A stretch of DNA of 64,000 nt from contig NZ_JPRN01000009.1 of NCBI RefSeq assembly GCF_000737715.1, forward strand, positions 124,001 to 188,000, read 5' to 3'. Below, piece by piece: positions 18,849-29,000 of this stretch. The notes under the pieces were generated by a model. It was not told the origin of the DNA, searched no databases, and saw only the letters and a program-made list of their open reading frames with translations. Both the position numbers and the translations under genes were made by a program. The stretch is from Chryseobacterium sp. JM1. Lineage in GTDB: Bacteria; Bacteroidota; Bacteroidia; Flavobacteriales; Weeksellaceae. How positions within the stretch are numbered: the first letter of the stretch is position 1; the number at the start of each line of letters is the position of its first letter.

Positions 18849-21800
18849 CCGATAATATATTTTTTATGTTTAATAGTTTTTATTTCAGTTTGGTTGATCC
18901 ATAAGTGATCTCCCTCAATATGGGTGATTTCAAAGGCTTTTGGGTTTCCTTTCAGTCCGGTTCCCAGAAACTTTCCGTACGCTTCTTTGGCTACCCAGAA
19001 TCTGGTGGTCCATTCCGCCTGATCTCTGTCTTTTAATAAGGTTAATTCGTGATCGGTAAATACCAGGTCATAAAATCCGGAGCTGCGTTCTTCCATAATC
19101 TCCATGTCGATTCCCACAGGGCCGCTCTGTCGTGCAATACCTACCGCATCTTTTTCTTTATGGGCTAAAGAAATGTGGATATCTTCTGTGACATCGCCTA
19201 TCAGATAAGGTTTTCCGACTTCATCCTTTCCGATTTCAAAAGTGATGGGGAAACAAGGGTGATTTTTCTTTTCACGGAGAAGATTTCGTACAGCATCTTT
19301 CACAGCTACACGGCTTACCATCCATTCTTTCCTCTTGTTGGGAAACAACTGCTGATGATATTGCTTTTCCGTCTGGTTGAAATATCTTTTGAGGATAAAA
19401 TCCCACGAAGCAACTCTGGTATACGCCTGATGAAAGAAAAATACTTCAGGAGCTATTTCCTCCGAAAGACGGTTGTGCAAAGGCGACATGGAAACATTCC
19501 ACAGCGGTTCATCGATTTCCAGTCGGCGGTTTTGCCAGCCTGTAATCGCGCACCATACTTTTCCGTCTCTTTTCAGGATGATATCGGCGATGGCAAATTC
19601 TTCATTGAGCTCGGTAAGGATACAGGTACATTCAAAAAGGCCTTCCTGATCTTCCATATCTCCAAAGAATTCAATATCTCTGATTTTCACAGGGAAAGCA
19701 ATACGGTCTTTTGTCAGGGTAAGCTGTAGCCACAATCCGAATAACTGTCCGGCATTATCAAGCAAAGAACCTTTTCCACCGTTTCCTTTGATTTTCCCTA
19801 CAATCCCCTTCGTTCCTACTGCCGAAATCTCTGTAATTCCCTGGTACAATTCTCCATGGAACATATGTTTGTCATAGATCTCTTCAGGTGTTCTTTCAAT
19901 AGGCAGAAGATCCCCGATTGCCAGGTTAAAGGCAGGAACAGCAGGTGCAGATGAAGCGAGTAAGACTTCTGCATTCGCAAAGTTCTCAATATCAAGGTAA
20001 GCATGGTTATTGGAACGCCATTCTCCTTTGACTGTTTTTTCAAAAGGTTTGGCCACATTCATCCATTGAAACACACTTACATTCATGATTTTATGAACGC
20101 GGGTTCCCGGTATTTCGGCCTGTGCTATTTCTGCTAACTGCTCAAAAATCATGGTCATCGGGATCACCGGTTCCATATCAGAGACATTGGTCCATCCTTT
20201 CGGCTGTCTCAATAAACTGTGATCGATGAGGTAAGGATGCGTATCTAAAGTAACATACAGAAGTTTCGAGAAATTTTTGCTGACAGGTGCTTTAGAAACC
20301 ACAGGTCTTGGAACTGTAATTTCCGGACGGTTTTGAAACAGGGTCAGTACTTCTTCCTGCATCCGGATCATATCGGTGATATTTTCCTGGAACGCCTGAA
20401 CAAGAGGATGACCTGTTTTAGCGACCGTCGCTGAAACCGTATTTTGTTTTGGCACCTCAAAAGACTGAGCCAGATTTTGAATTTCTTTAAAATCACGGAT
20501 GATCGGTGAACCCAGCTGTAACTTGATTCCTTTTCCTGATGACTTTTTAGATTGGCTTTGTACTTCTAAAAAGTCCAATGCTGCGGTTTTACCTTCCACA
20601 AATAATGCGGCTACCACACGTTGCAGCTGAGCCAGTGCAGATCTTGTAGCAACACTGGAAGCAATCGTACTGAATGCTTTTCCTTTCAAAGTATCATCAA
20701 TAAACCCGATCAATCCTCCGGTACCCATCTGAATAAAGAATTTTGCGCCTTCTTCATACAGTTTATCCGTCAGTTCACGGAAACGGACCGGCTGCACCAA
20801 ATGCTCAGCACTTAGTTTTCTGATCGCATCCTGATCGGCAGGATACGGCTCTAAAGTCGTTGCAGACCACAACGGGATTTTCGTCTGTTGAAACTGCGCT
20901 TTTTCCATTCCTGCTAAGATCACATCCAGTTTATCAGCGATAAACGGTGAGTGAAAACCGGACTGGAAAGGCAGGATCTGATGAAAGATCTGTTTTGATT
21001 TTAATAATGGAACCAGTTCATCCAGAGCAGCATTACTGCCACAAAGGATCACCTGATTGGGACAGTTGTCATTGGAAATATAAAGATTGGGAATGGTATC
21101 GATAAAAGGCTTGACTGCATCAATCCCCGCTCCGATCGCAATGAATCTGGAATCTTTTAATTCAAAGGTTTCCGGATTCAGAACATCAATCAAGGCTTTA
21201 ACAGAATTCACTTCTGCCAGTTCTGAGGAATATCCTGCCAGCCATTCTCCCAGGCTGTGTCCCGCATTCATATCCGGAACAATTCCCAGTTTTTTCAGGG
21301 CGTTATCAAGGATGCTGCATTTGTTGAAAATTCCCAATGCATCGCTTAATAAACCTTCCCCTTCTGTTTCGATAGGCTCGGTTAATCCAAAATAACGGCT
21401 CACACTGTCCACTTCCCCTTTCGCAAGGCCATCCAGCCCCGGAAATACAAAGGCGATTTTACCTCCATCTTTCAGTAAAGGCGTGTTGGTGTACCAGATA
21501 TCCTGTTTATTGCGCCATGGATTATTTTTAGCTACAATTTTAGTCGCTTTTTCTATTCTTTCAGGGGTCGGGTCGAATAAAGCAATCCTGTAATCCCCTT
21601 CTCCTACTCTGTTTTCGTTGTTTTTTAAAGCTGAAAGCAATTCTTCGTTTGTGGTTCTTGCCAATACTAAAACGCGGTCTTTTTTCGGCATATCATAGCC
21701 TTCCAAAACAACGTGCGCATTGATCCCTCCAAATCCGAAGGCATTGACTGCTGCTACTTTCGGCAAGCCCGTTTTTGACCAGCTTTTCGGGTCCTGTACC

Positions 21801-23068
21801 GGAGCAAAACGGGTCTGCTCCATATCTGCGATTGGATTTTCACAATATAATGTAGGTGGTAACGTATCATGATGAAGCGCCAGACAGGTCTTGATTAAAC
21901 CTGCGATTCCTGCAGCCGGCATGGCATGTCCAATATTGGATTTAACAGATCCGATTCCTGCAGCCTGAGTTGTTTCTTCTTTAGTGAAAAACTGAGCCAA
22001 GGTCTGGAGTTCTGTTTTGTCTCCAAGCGGTGTTCCTGTCCCATGGGCTTCCAGATAACCGATCTGCTTTTCGTCCAGACCTGCATTGATCCAGGCCTGT
22101 TGTAAAGCTTTAAGCTGACCTTTAACGGACGGGCTCATCACGCTGGTTCCATTCCCATCGCTGCTTACTCCAACACCTTTGATCACAGCGTAGATTTTAT
22201 CCTGATCGCGGACTGCGTCTTCCAATCGTTTTAACACGACGAAACCACAGCCTTCACCAATTAATAATCCGTCTGCATCCCTACTGAACGGCTTGATCTG
22301 CTGTTGATGAGACAAAGCTCCCAACTGGGCAAAAATACTCCAGAAAGCAGCGTTCTGTCCGGTATGTACACCTCCCGCGATGACCATATCACAACGGCCA
22401 CGGTTGAGTTCCTGAATGGCGTGATCTACTGCAATCAAAGCACTGGCACAGGCCGCATCTACTGTAAAGGCAGCGCCTCCCAGATTGAAACGATTCGCTA
22501 CTAAAGAGGCAACCAGATTGGGAATTAATCCCATGGCTGTATCTGCAGCGAAACGGCCTTTTCGCTCCTGGAAAGCATGCTTCACCTTTTCAATATCTGC
22601 TGAAGATACCTGAGGCAGTAATTCCTGCAGCAGCGAAGAAATCTGTTCCCCGGTGCGCACGATTTCAATGGCACGCGTCGCGCCGGGACCGGTATAGTTT
22701 CCTTTACCGATAATGATTCCGGTTTTCTCAAGAGATATTCCCTTTTGAAATACGCCGGCATCTTCCAGGGCTTTCTGTACCAGATCAAGGGTTAATAAAT
22801 GATCCGGCTCGGTGCCTTCTACTGCTAACGGCAGAATTCCAAAAGCTGTCGGATCAAATTCATAATCTGAAATAAATCCACCGCGCTGACAGTAAAATCT
22901 GTCGACAGGACTGGTAGTATCACTAAAGTGTACAGGATCAATCCTATCAGCCGGAGCCGATTGGGTGGAATCTACCTTATTAACAATATTCTGCCAAAAA
23001 GTATGGGCATCCTGTGCCCCAGGAAAGACACAGGATAAGCCAATAACAGCAACATCTGTTTTTTTCAT
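18836..23068 (-). CDS. Iterative type I PKS: KS-AT-DH with C-terminal phosphopantetheinyl transferase
   Basis: A 1410-residue PKS related to PUFA and heterocyst-glycolipid synthases. KS domain about 1-460 with Cys207 (DAACAS), His342 (AHGTGT) and His381 (NIGHAM), so it is active rather than a chain-length-factor decoy. AT about 535-825 with GHSLGE (Ser605); the usual GQGSQ loop is changed to GLDGL. A helical linker follows. A double-hotdog DH-like region spans about 935-1185 with LIDHSLL (His950) and LLDNAGQ (Asp1104). A Sfp-type phosphopantetheinyl transferase spans about 1245-1410 with GIDME (1319-1323) and WVAKEAYGK (1358-1366). It has no ACP or KR of its own, so it must work with the preceding PKS and the free ACP. 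Confidence 0.9.
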   Translation of the reverse strand: MKKTDVAVIGLSCVFPGAQDAHTFWQNIVNKVDSTQSAPADRIDPVHFSDTTSPVDRFYCQRGGFISDYEFDPTAFGILPLAVEGTEPDHLLTLDLVQKALEDAGVFQKGISLEKTGIIIGKGNYTGPGATRAIEIVRTGEQISSLLQELLPQVSSADIEKVKHAFQERKGRFAADTAMGLIPNLVASLVANRFNLGGAAFTVDAACASALIAVDHAIQELNRGRCDMVIAGGVHTGQNAAFWSIFAQLGALSHQQQIKPFSRDADGLLIGEGCGFVVLKRLEDAVRDQDKIYAVIKGVGVSSDGNGTSVMSPSVKGQLKALQQAWINAGLDEKQIGYLEAHGTGTPLGDKTELQTLAQFFTKEETTQAAGIGSVKSNIGHAMPAAGIAGLIKTCLALHHDTLPPTLYCENPIADMEQTRFAPVQDPKSWSKTGLPKVAAVNAFGFGGINAHVVLEGYDMPKKDRVLVLARTTNEELLSALKNNENRVGEGDYRIALFDPTPERIEKATKIVAKNNPWRNKQDIWYTNTPLLKDGGKIAFVFPGLDGLAKGEVDSVSRYFGLTEPIETEGEGLLSDALGIFNKCSILDNALKKLGIVPDMNAGHSLGEWLAGYSSELAEVNSVKALIDVLNPETFELKDSRFIAIGAGIDAVKPFIDTIPNLYISNDNCPNQVILCGSNAALDELVPLLKSKQIFHQILPFQSGFHSPFIADKLDVILAGMEKAQFQQTKIPLWSATTLEPYPADQDAIRKLSAEHLVQPVRFRELTDKLYEEGAKFFIQMGTGGLIGFIDDTLKGKAFSTIASSVATRSALAQLQRVVAALFVEGKTAALDFLEVQSQSKKSSGKGIKLQLGSPIIRDFKEIQNLAQSFEVPKQNTVSATVAKTGHPLVQAFQENITDMIRMQEEVLTLFQNRPEITVPRPVVSKAPVSKNFSKLLYVTLDTHPYLIDHSLLRQPKGWTNVSDMEPVIPMTMIFEQLAEIAQAEIPGTRVHKIMNVSVFQWMNVAKPFEKTVKGEWRSNNHAYLDIENFANAEVLLASSAPAVPAFNLAIGDLLPIERTPEEIYDKHMFHGELYQGITEISAVGTKGIVGKIKGNGGKGSLLDNAGQLFGLWLQLTLTKDRIAFPVKIRDIEFFGDMEDQEGLFECTCILTELNEEFAIADIILKRDGKVWCAITGWQNRRLEIDEPLWNVSMSPLHNRLSEEIAPEVFFFHQAYTRVASWDFILKRYFNQTEKQYHQQLFPNKRKEWMVSRVAVKDAVRNLLREKKNHPCFPITFEIGKDEVGKPYLIGDVTEDIHISLAHKEKDAVGIARQSGPVGIDMEIMEERSSGFYDLVFTDHELTLLKDRDQAEWTTRFWVAKEAYGKFLGTGLKGNPKAFEITHIEGDHLWINQTEIKTIKHKKYIIGWTL

Positions 23069-23087
23069 AGTTATCGTATACAGAGGT

Positions 23088-26000
23088 TTACCAGTTGTTT
23101 CCGGACATGATCAATACCTGACTTTCGGTTCCGTATTTGATCTCGTTAAGGAAGATTTCTTTCCCCTGGTCCAATGGAATTAAAGAAATACCGCGACGTT
23201 CATATTCTGTTTCCAGAGTCGATGAAACCATTCCGGCTCCTTTCCATGGGCCCCAGTTGATGGAGATTACTTTTCCTTTTAATTTTTTGTTTAAAGCTTT
23301 CGCATAATCATCCAGTACAGAGTTGGCCGCAGCATAATCTGTCTGCCCTTTGTTCCCGTATACAGAAGCGATACTTGAGAAGAGCACTACAAACTGACAG
23401 TCAGCTCGAAGTTGTTCTGCCAATACACGAAGCGGTTTTACTTTTGTATCGAATACACGCTCAAATGAACTGGAGGTTTTCTGTCTGAACAGTTTGTCTT
23501 CCAAAAGACCTGCTCCATGAATAACTCCGTCTAAACGTGCATATTTGTCGTAAATGTTTTTGATCAAATCTGATAATCCTTCTTCGTCACAAAGATCTAA
23601 GGATTGATACACCACTGTACTTCCCAGTTGTTCCATATCACGGATCGTGCGAAGGATCTGATTGTTTTTGAAAATTCTTACGGTCTCTTTTTCTATTTCG
23701 GAAGGAGAAGTGAATTTTCCGGTTTTAATAAGATAGCTTCTTATTTCTTCCTTGGTTTTCATGGCTTCCACTTCTTTAAGGTCCGCTATGACATCTCTAG
23801 GATCTGCTGATCTTCCTACAAGAATATAAGTACAAGGATACGCTCCGGCCATATGCTTCACCAATTCGGAAGTGATTCCCTGTCCGCCTCCGAGTACCAG
23901 GACTACAGATTCCTGATCCAGCTGGATATGCGCTTCTTCAAGGCTTGTTGACAATGGAGAAGGGATGATCTCTATTTTATGCCTTTGGTCGTGTTTGTAA
24001 ACGACTTCGGAAGGCTTATCTGTGGTTAATATTTCTTTTAAAGCAATTTCTGTAATCTGATCAACCTCCTGTGGCGTACTCAGACTGATCAGCCTGCACG
24101 AGGTTTGTTCAAACTCTCTCGCTAAACTTTTGAAAAGTCCCGGATAGCCTTTGTAATGACGTAAAAGACGGGTATCAGTCAGTTCCTGAATATGAGCCGG
24201 AATGTCTGAAATCAGATACACCCATTTGGCTTTATCAAGATCCAGTTTCTTGATCTGATCCACGTGATCAATAATGCTGTGTTTTACGGTTGAGGAGAAC
24301 AGATCCAGAATGATTAATCCGTCAAAATCTTTAAGATCTCTTTCAGTATCTACCAATTCTGCGATAGCTCCATATTTTTCAAGGGTATTTTTGATCGCCA
24401 TCGTTTGGGGACTGTTGTCCTGAGTGATGGCAAAACGTTTTCCCTTTATGATTTCTGTATTCTGTTCTGTAGAAACATCGGTTGGAGTGAGGTCAAAACG
24501 AAGACGTGACAATAAATTCTGAACAGGTTCAGCATCAGCATCGGTGTTTCCACTCATTTCGCTGATCCATGAGGCCAGTCCTTTTAATGTTTTAATGGCC
24601 GCCAGTTTTTCCATCAGGTCATCCGCCTGATCCATATCCTGACCAAAACCTATTTTGGTTTTAAGGTCTCCGATAATTTCCATTCTTTTAATAGAGTCAA
24701 TGCTCAGGTCTGCTTCAAGGTCAAGATCTAATCCCAACATTTCTTTCGGATAACCTGTTTTTTCACTGACGATATCCAAAATGACATTTTGAAGCTCTTC
24801 AAGAGAGAATGCAGATTTGCTTTCTGCTTCTGCTGCCTGTGTTACTGCAGTTCCGTTTTTTTCGGGAGTTGCTGTTGAAGTTCCTGTCAATTCTGTTAAC
24901 CAGGAAACCAGACCGCTTAACGTTTTGATCGATGCTAATTTTTCCATGACCGTATCTTCATCGGCATTACCTGATGTAAGCGCTCCCAGTTCACTACGAA
25001 GCGTTCCGATGATTTCTACCCTTTTGATAGAGTCAATACTCAAATCAGCCTCCAGGTCCATTTCCATGCCGAGCATTTCGTGAGGATATCCTGTTTTATC
25101 GCTGACCACCTGTAGCAACAGGGTTTTAATATCTTTTACCGGAGCCTGTTTTACCGCAACAGCAGCAGGCTTTTCTACATGGACAGGCTGTGCAGGAATC
25201 GTCACCAAACGATCGTTCACTGGTGTTTGTACCGGCGCAGCATAAACAGGTGCAGGGCTGACTTGTGGATTCTGTCCCAGGAAGGAAAGCATCACATCAC
25301 GCTGTGCCTGAATCAGCTGTTTCATGGTATTTAAATATTCCTGAAGCATACGTTCAGCGGCAGGCTGAGATTCGGCTACAGGAGCTGGTTGGTTATTCGT
25401 AAAATTGTTCATGGGAATAGGATTTAATATCGGTAATGCACCGTTAGCCGGCAGATTACCTGTGGTTGGATGCGCCATTTGTCCGTTCACACGCCAGATG
25501 GCTGGATTTTTCTTATACAGTTCAGGCTGGTCTATATGAATCAGTCTGGCATTACGGCCATCGAAAAGTTTTTCAATGCTGAAGCTTCTGCCAGTTCCCA
25601 GATATTGCGCCAGCATGGAAAGAAGATGGCTTAGTTTATTTCGGTTGCTGTCTTCTACGTAAAGGGTCAGCTGATCTTTCTCTAAGCAGGATTTAGTCAG
25701 TCCGGAAAGAACTTTTCCAGGGCCTACTTCGATGAATATTCTGGCTCCGTCTGCATACATCGCCTGAAGTTCTTCTACAAATCTCACGGGCTGTACCAGA
25801 TGATCCGTCAGTCTTTCCTTGATTGCTGAAGACGCTGCAGGATAGGTTTCAGCCGTTGTATTCGACCAAACCGGAATCTGCATTTCCTGGAAAGGAATAT
25901 CTTTTAAAACCTCATTATATAAGCCTTTGGACTTGGCCAATAACGGGCTGTGGAATGCACATGCAACTTCTAATTTCTTTGCAGAGATACGTTCCTGTTT

Positions 26001-29000
26001 AAGGATCTCCATTAATTTATTGATAGCCGGCGTACTTCCTGCCACTACACATTGGGTCGGAGCGTTATAATTAACCGGATAACAGCCTTCTGTCTTGTTT
26101 AAAACCGGCTGCAACTGTTCTCTGGTTGCGCTTACCGCAATCATAGTTCCCGGATCACCTCCTTCTACTGAATCCAAAATGGCGTGAGCCCTTTGAATAC
26201 TTAGATCAACCAGTTTTTCTTCTTCAAAAACCCCGGCAAAACATAAAGCTGGCAATTCACCATAGCTGTGACCTGCCACCATATCCGGAACGATGTCCAG
26301 TGATTTCAGGAATTTAGCTAAAGCCAGGTCAACAATTCCTAAGATAGGTTGCGCCAGGCGGGTATCTTTAATGGTTTCTTTCTGTTGTTTTAAAGCAGCT
26401 TCATCAAACGTTGTTGAAGGGAAAACTACTTTCTCCAGTTCAGGATATGCTTCGATCAGGTTACGCATAGCCGGAAAAGCTACGAACAGATCGCGGGCCA
26501 TATTGATTCTTTGACTACCTTGTCCAGGGAACAGGAAAACTACCTTACCATCGCGTTTATTCACTGTGAACGTGTCTTTACTTTCAATTCCTGATAATGC
26601 CAGTTCGATGTTCATCATCAAATGTTCGGCAGTGTCAGCAACGATGGTTAACTGAATTGGTTTTTCTGAGCCTACCGCTAAGCTGTATGCCATATCTTTT
26701 AATGGAATATCACCATTAACCTCCAATAGAGATTTAATCTGTGACAATGGAATTTTCGCATCCTCATACGTATCTCCACGGAATACAAATAATTCTGACG
26801 GCCACGACTGCAATACAGCAGAATCGTCTTCCTTGGGATGATTAGCAATAACCGTATGGAAATTGGTTCCTCCGAATCCGAAAGCACTGATTCCGGCATA
26901 ACGGTTTTTCTCACCCCACAGTCCACTTTCTGCATAAAAAGCAAAAGGACTGGTTTGGGCATTATAATAAGCATTAGGCTGCTGTAAGTGAAGTGTCGGT
27001 GGTTTTACACCATGATATACTGCCAGTGAAGCTTTGATCAGTCCGGCTAATCCTGCGGCACATTTGGTATGCCCGATCTGTGTCTTTACAGAACCTAAGT
27101 GAGTCTGTCCCGGTATCGCTCCTGAACGGCTGAATAAATTCGTCAGTGCACTCAGTTCGGTTTTATCTCCTACTACAGTTCCGGTTCCATGAGCTTCCAC
27201 TAAACCAACTGCCGCTGGACTAATCCCTGCTTGGGAATAAGCACGCTCTAAAGCACGTACTTGTCCTATTTTTCTCGGGGCCGTAAGACCCAGTGCTTTT
27301 CCGTCACTTGATCCTCCCACTCCTTTGATCACAGAATAAATACGGTCACCATCACGAACGGCATCTTCATATCTTTTTAAGACAAGGATTGCAACGCCTT
27401 CTCCAAGGGCAATTCCGTCAGCATCTCCGTCAAATGTAGCACATCTTCCTTTTCTGGAAAGGGCGTGGGTACTGGAAAACATCAGATAATCATTGATTCC
27501 GTTATGTAAATCTGCTCCGCCGGCAAGAACCATATCGGATTTTCCTAATATCAGTTCCTGACAAGCCAGATCAATAGCTGCTAAAGAAGAAGCACAAGCC
27601 GCATCTACAGTGAAATTTCTTCCGCCAAGATCCAGACGGTTCGTAATCCTACCTGCGATCACATTCGCCAAAATACCCGGGAATGAATCTTCCGTCGTAT
27701 GTGGAAATGCCTGTTTCACTTCTTCATGAAGCTCTCCGAAAACCTGTTTATAGTATCCTCTGAAACTATAGCTGTTGGCCAGATCATTACCGCCTTCAGC
27801 ACCTATAATAACAGAAATATTTTCTCTGTTGATGTGTTTTTCTCCATAGCCTGCATCTTCCATCGCGCGCTTGGCAACCAATAAAGTTAACAGTTGTGTT
27901 GGCTCAATGGCAGCAAGAGATTGAGGAGGAATCCCGAATGCCAAAGGATCGAAATCAATTTTTGGAATAAATCCCCCCCATTTTGAGTGAGATACATCCG
28001 GTCCGTCTGAATCCGGATGGTAGTAAAGTTCTTTATTCCAACGCTCATCAGGGACTTCTGTGACACTGTCTCTTCCCAGGATGATATTTCGCCAGTATTC
28101 TTCAAGGTTTTTAGCGCCCGGGAAAATACATTCCATCCCGACAATCGCTACATCCAGAGGTTTTTCTGTGGATACCGGCTGTTCCGGTAAAGCCGCCTCT
28201 TCAATATATTTATAGTTATCAATACTTACGTTCTGATGAAGGGATGCAAGGGAAATCACGCGGTTTTGCATCGTAGCCACCTGACCGATCATGTACATTC
28301 CCAAATCCAACTGTTCGTTTTTAGGAACATTAACCAATTTGTCGCCCTGACGATCGATTCCTTTTGCAGCAATTCTAAGTCGGCCCACATTGAGTTTTTC
28401 AAGCTGCTCCCAAACTTCTTTTTTATCCATTCCGGCTGCCAGAAGTTTAATTTTTTCGGTGCTGAAATGTTTAGCAAAAGCTGTATTTAAGCAACGCGTC
28501 TCGTGTCCCGGTGCCGTTTCCAGTAAGACCGTGTCTTTTGCCTGCATCGCCTGTACCTGGAATTCTTCCTGAATAGCTCCGGTACGAACGGCTTCTTCTG
28601 TATATAAATAAGCAGTTCCGATCAATACGCCAACTTTTACGCCTCTGGCTGCCAAAGGTGCTGCCATGATAGAAACAAATGCCGTTGAAAATGCATTGTG
28701 AATTCCGCCTGCAAAAAAGACGCTGATATTTTCCGGATGTTCTTCTTTTAAAATACGTTCAATCTGTTTTTCCCAAAGCACCATGCTTGAAAGCGGACCT
28801 ACGTGACCACCGCACTCACGGCCTTCAAAGATGAAATTGGTAGCGCCTTCTTTCAGGAAAATATCCAGCAATGCAGGAGAAGGAACATGAAGAAAGGTTG
28901 TGATACCCGCCTTTTCGAATACCTTAGCCTGTGCAGGTCTTCCTCCTGCAATAAGAACTACCGGAGGTTTGGCTTCCAATATGTAAGCCGTCTGCTCTTC

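Noticed and set aside
19175..19729. Long open frame antisense to the PKS
   Set aside because: Shadow of a well-supported PKS domain (PPTase/DH) on the other strand; no signal or family.
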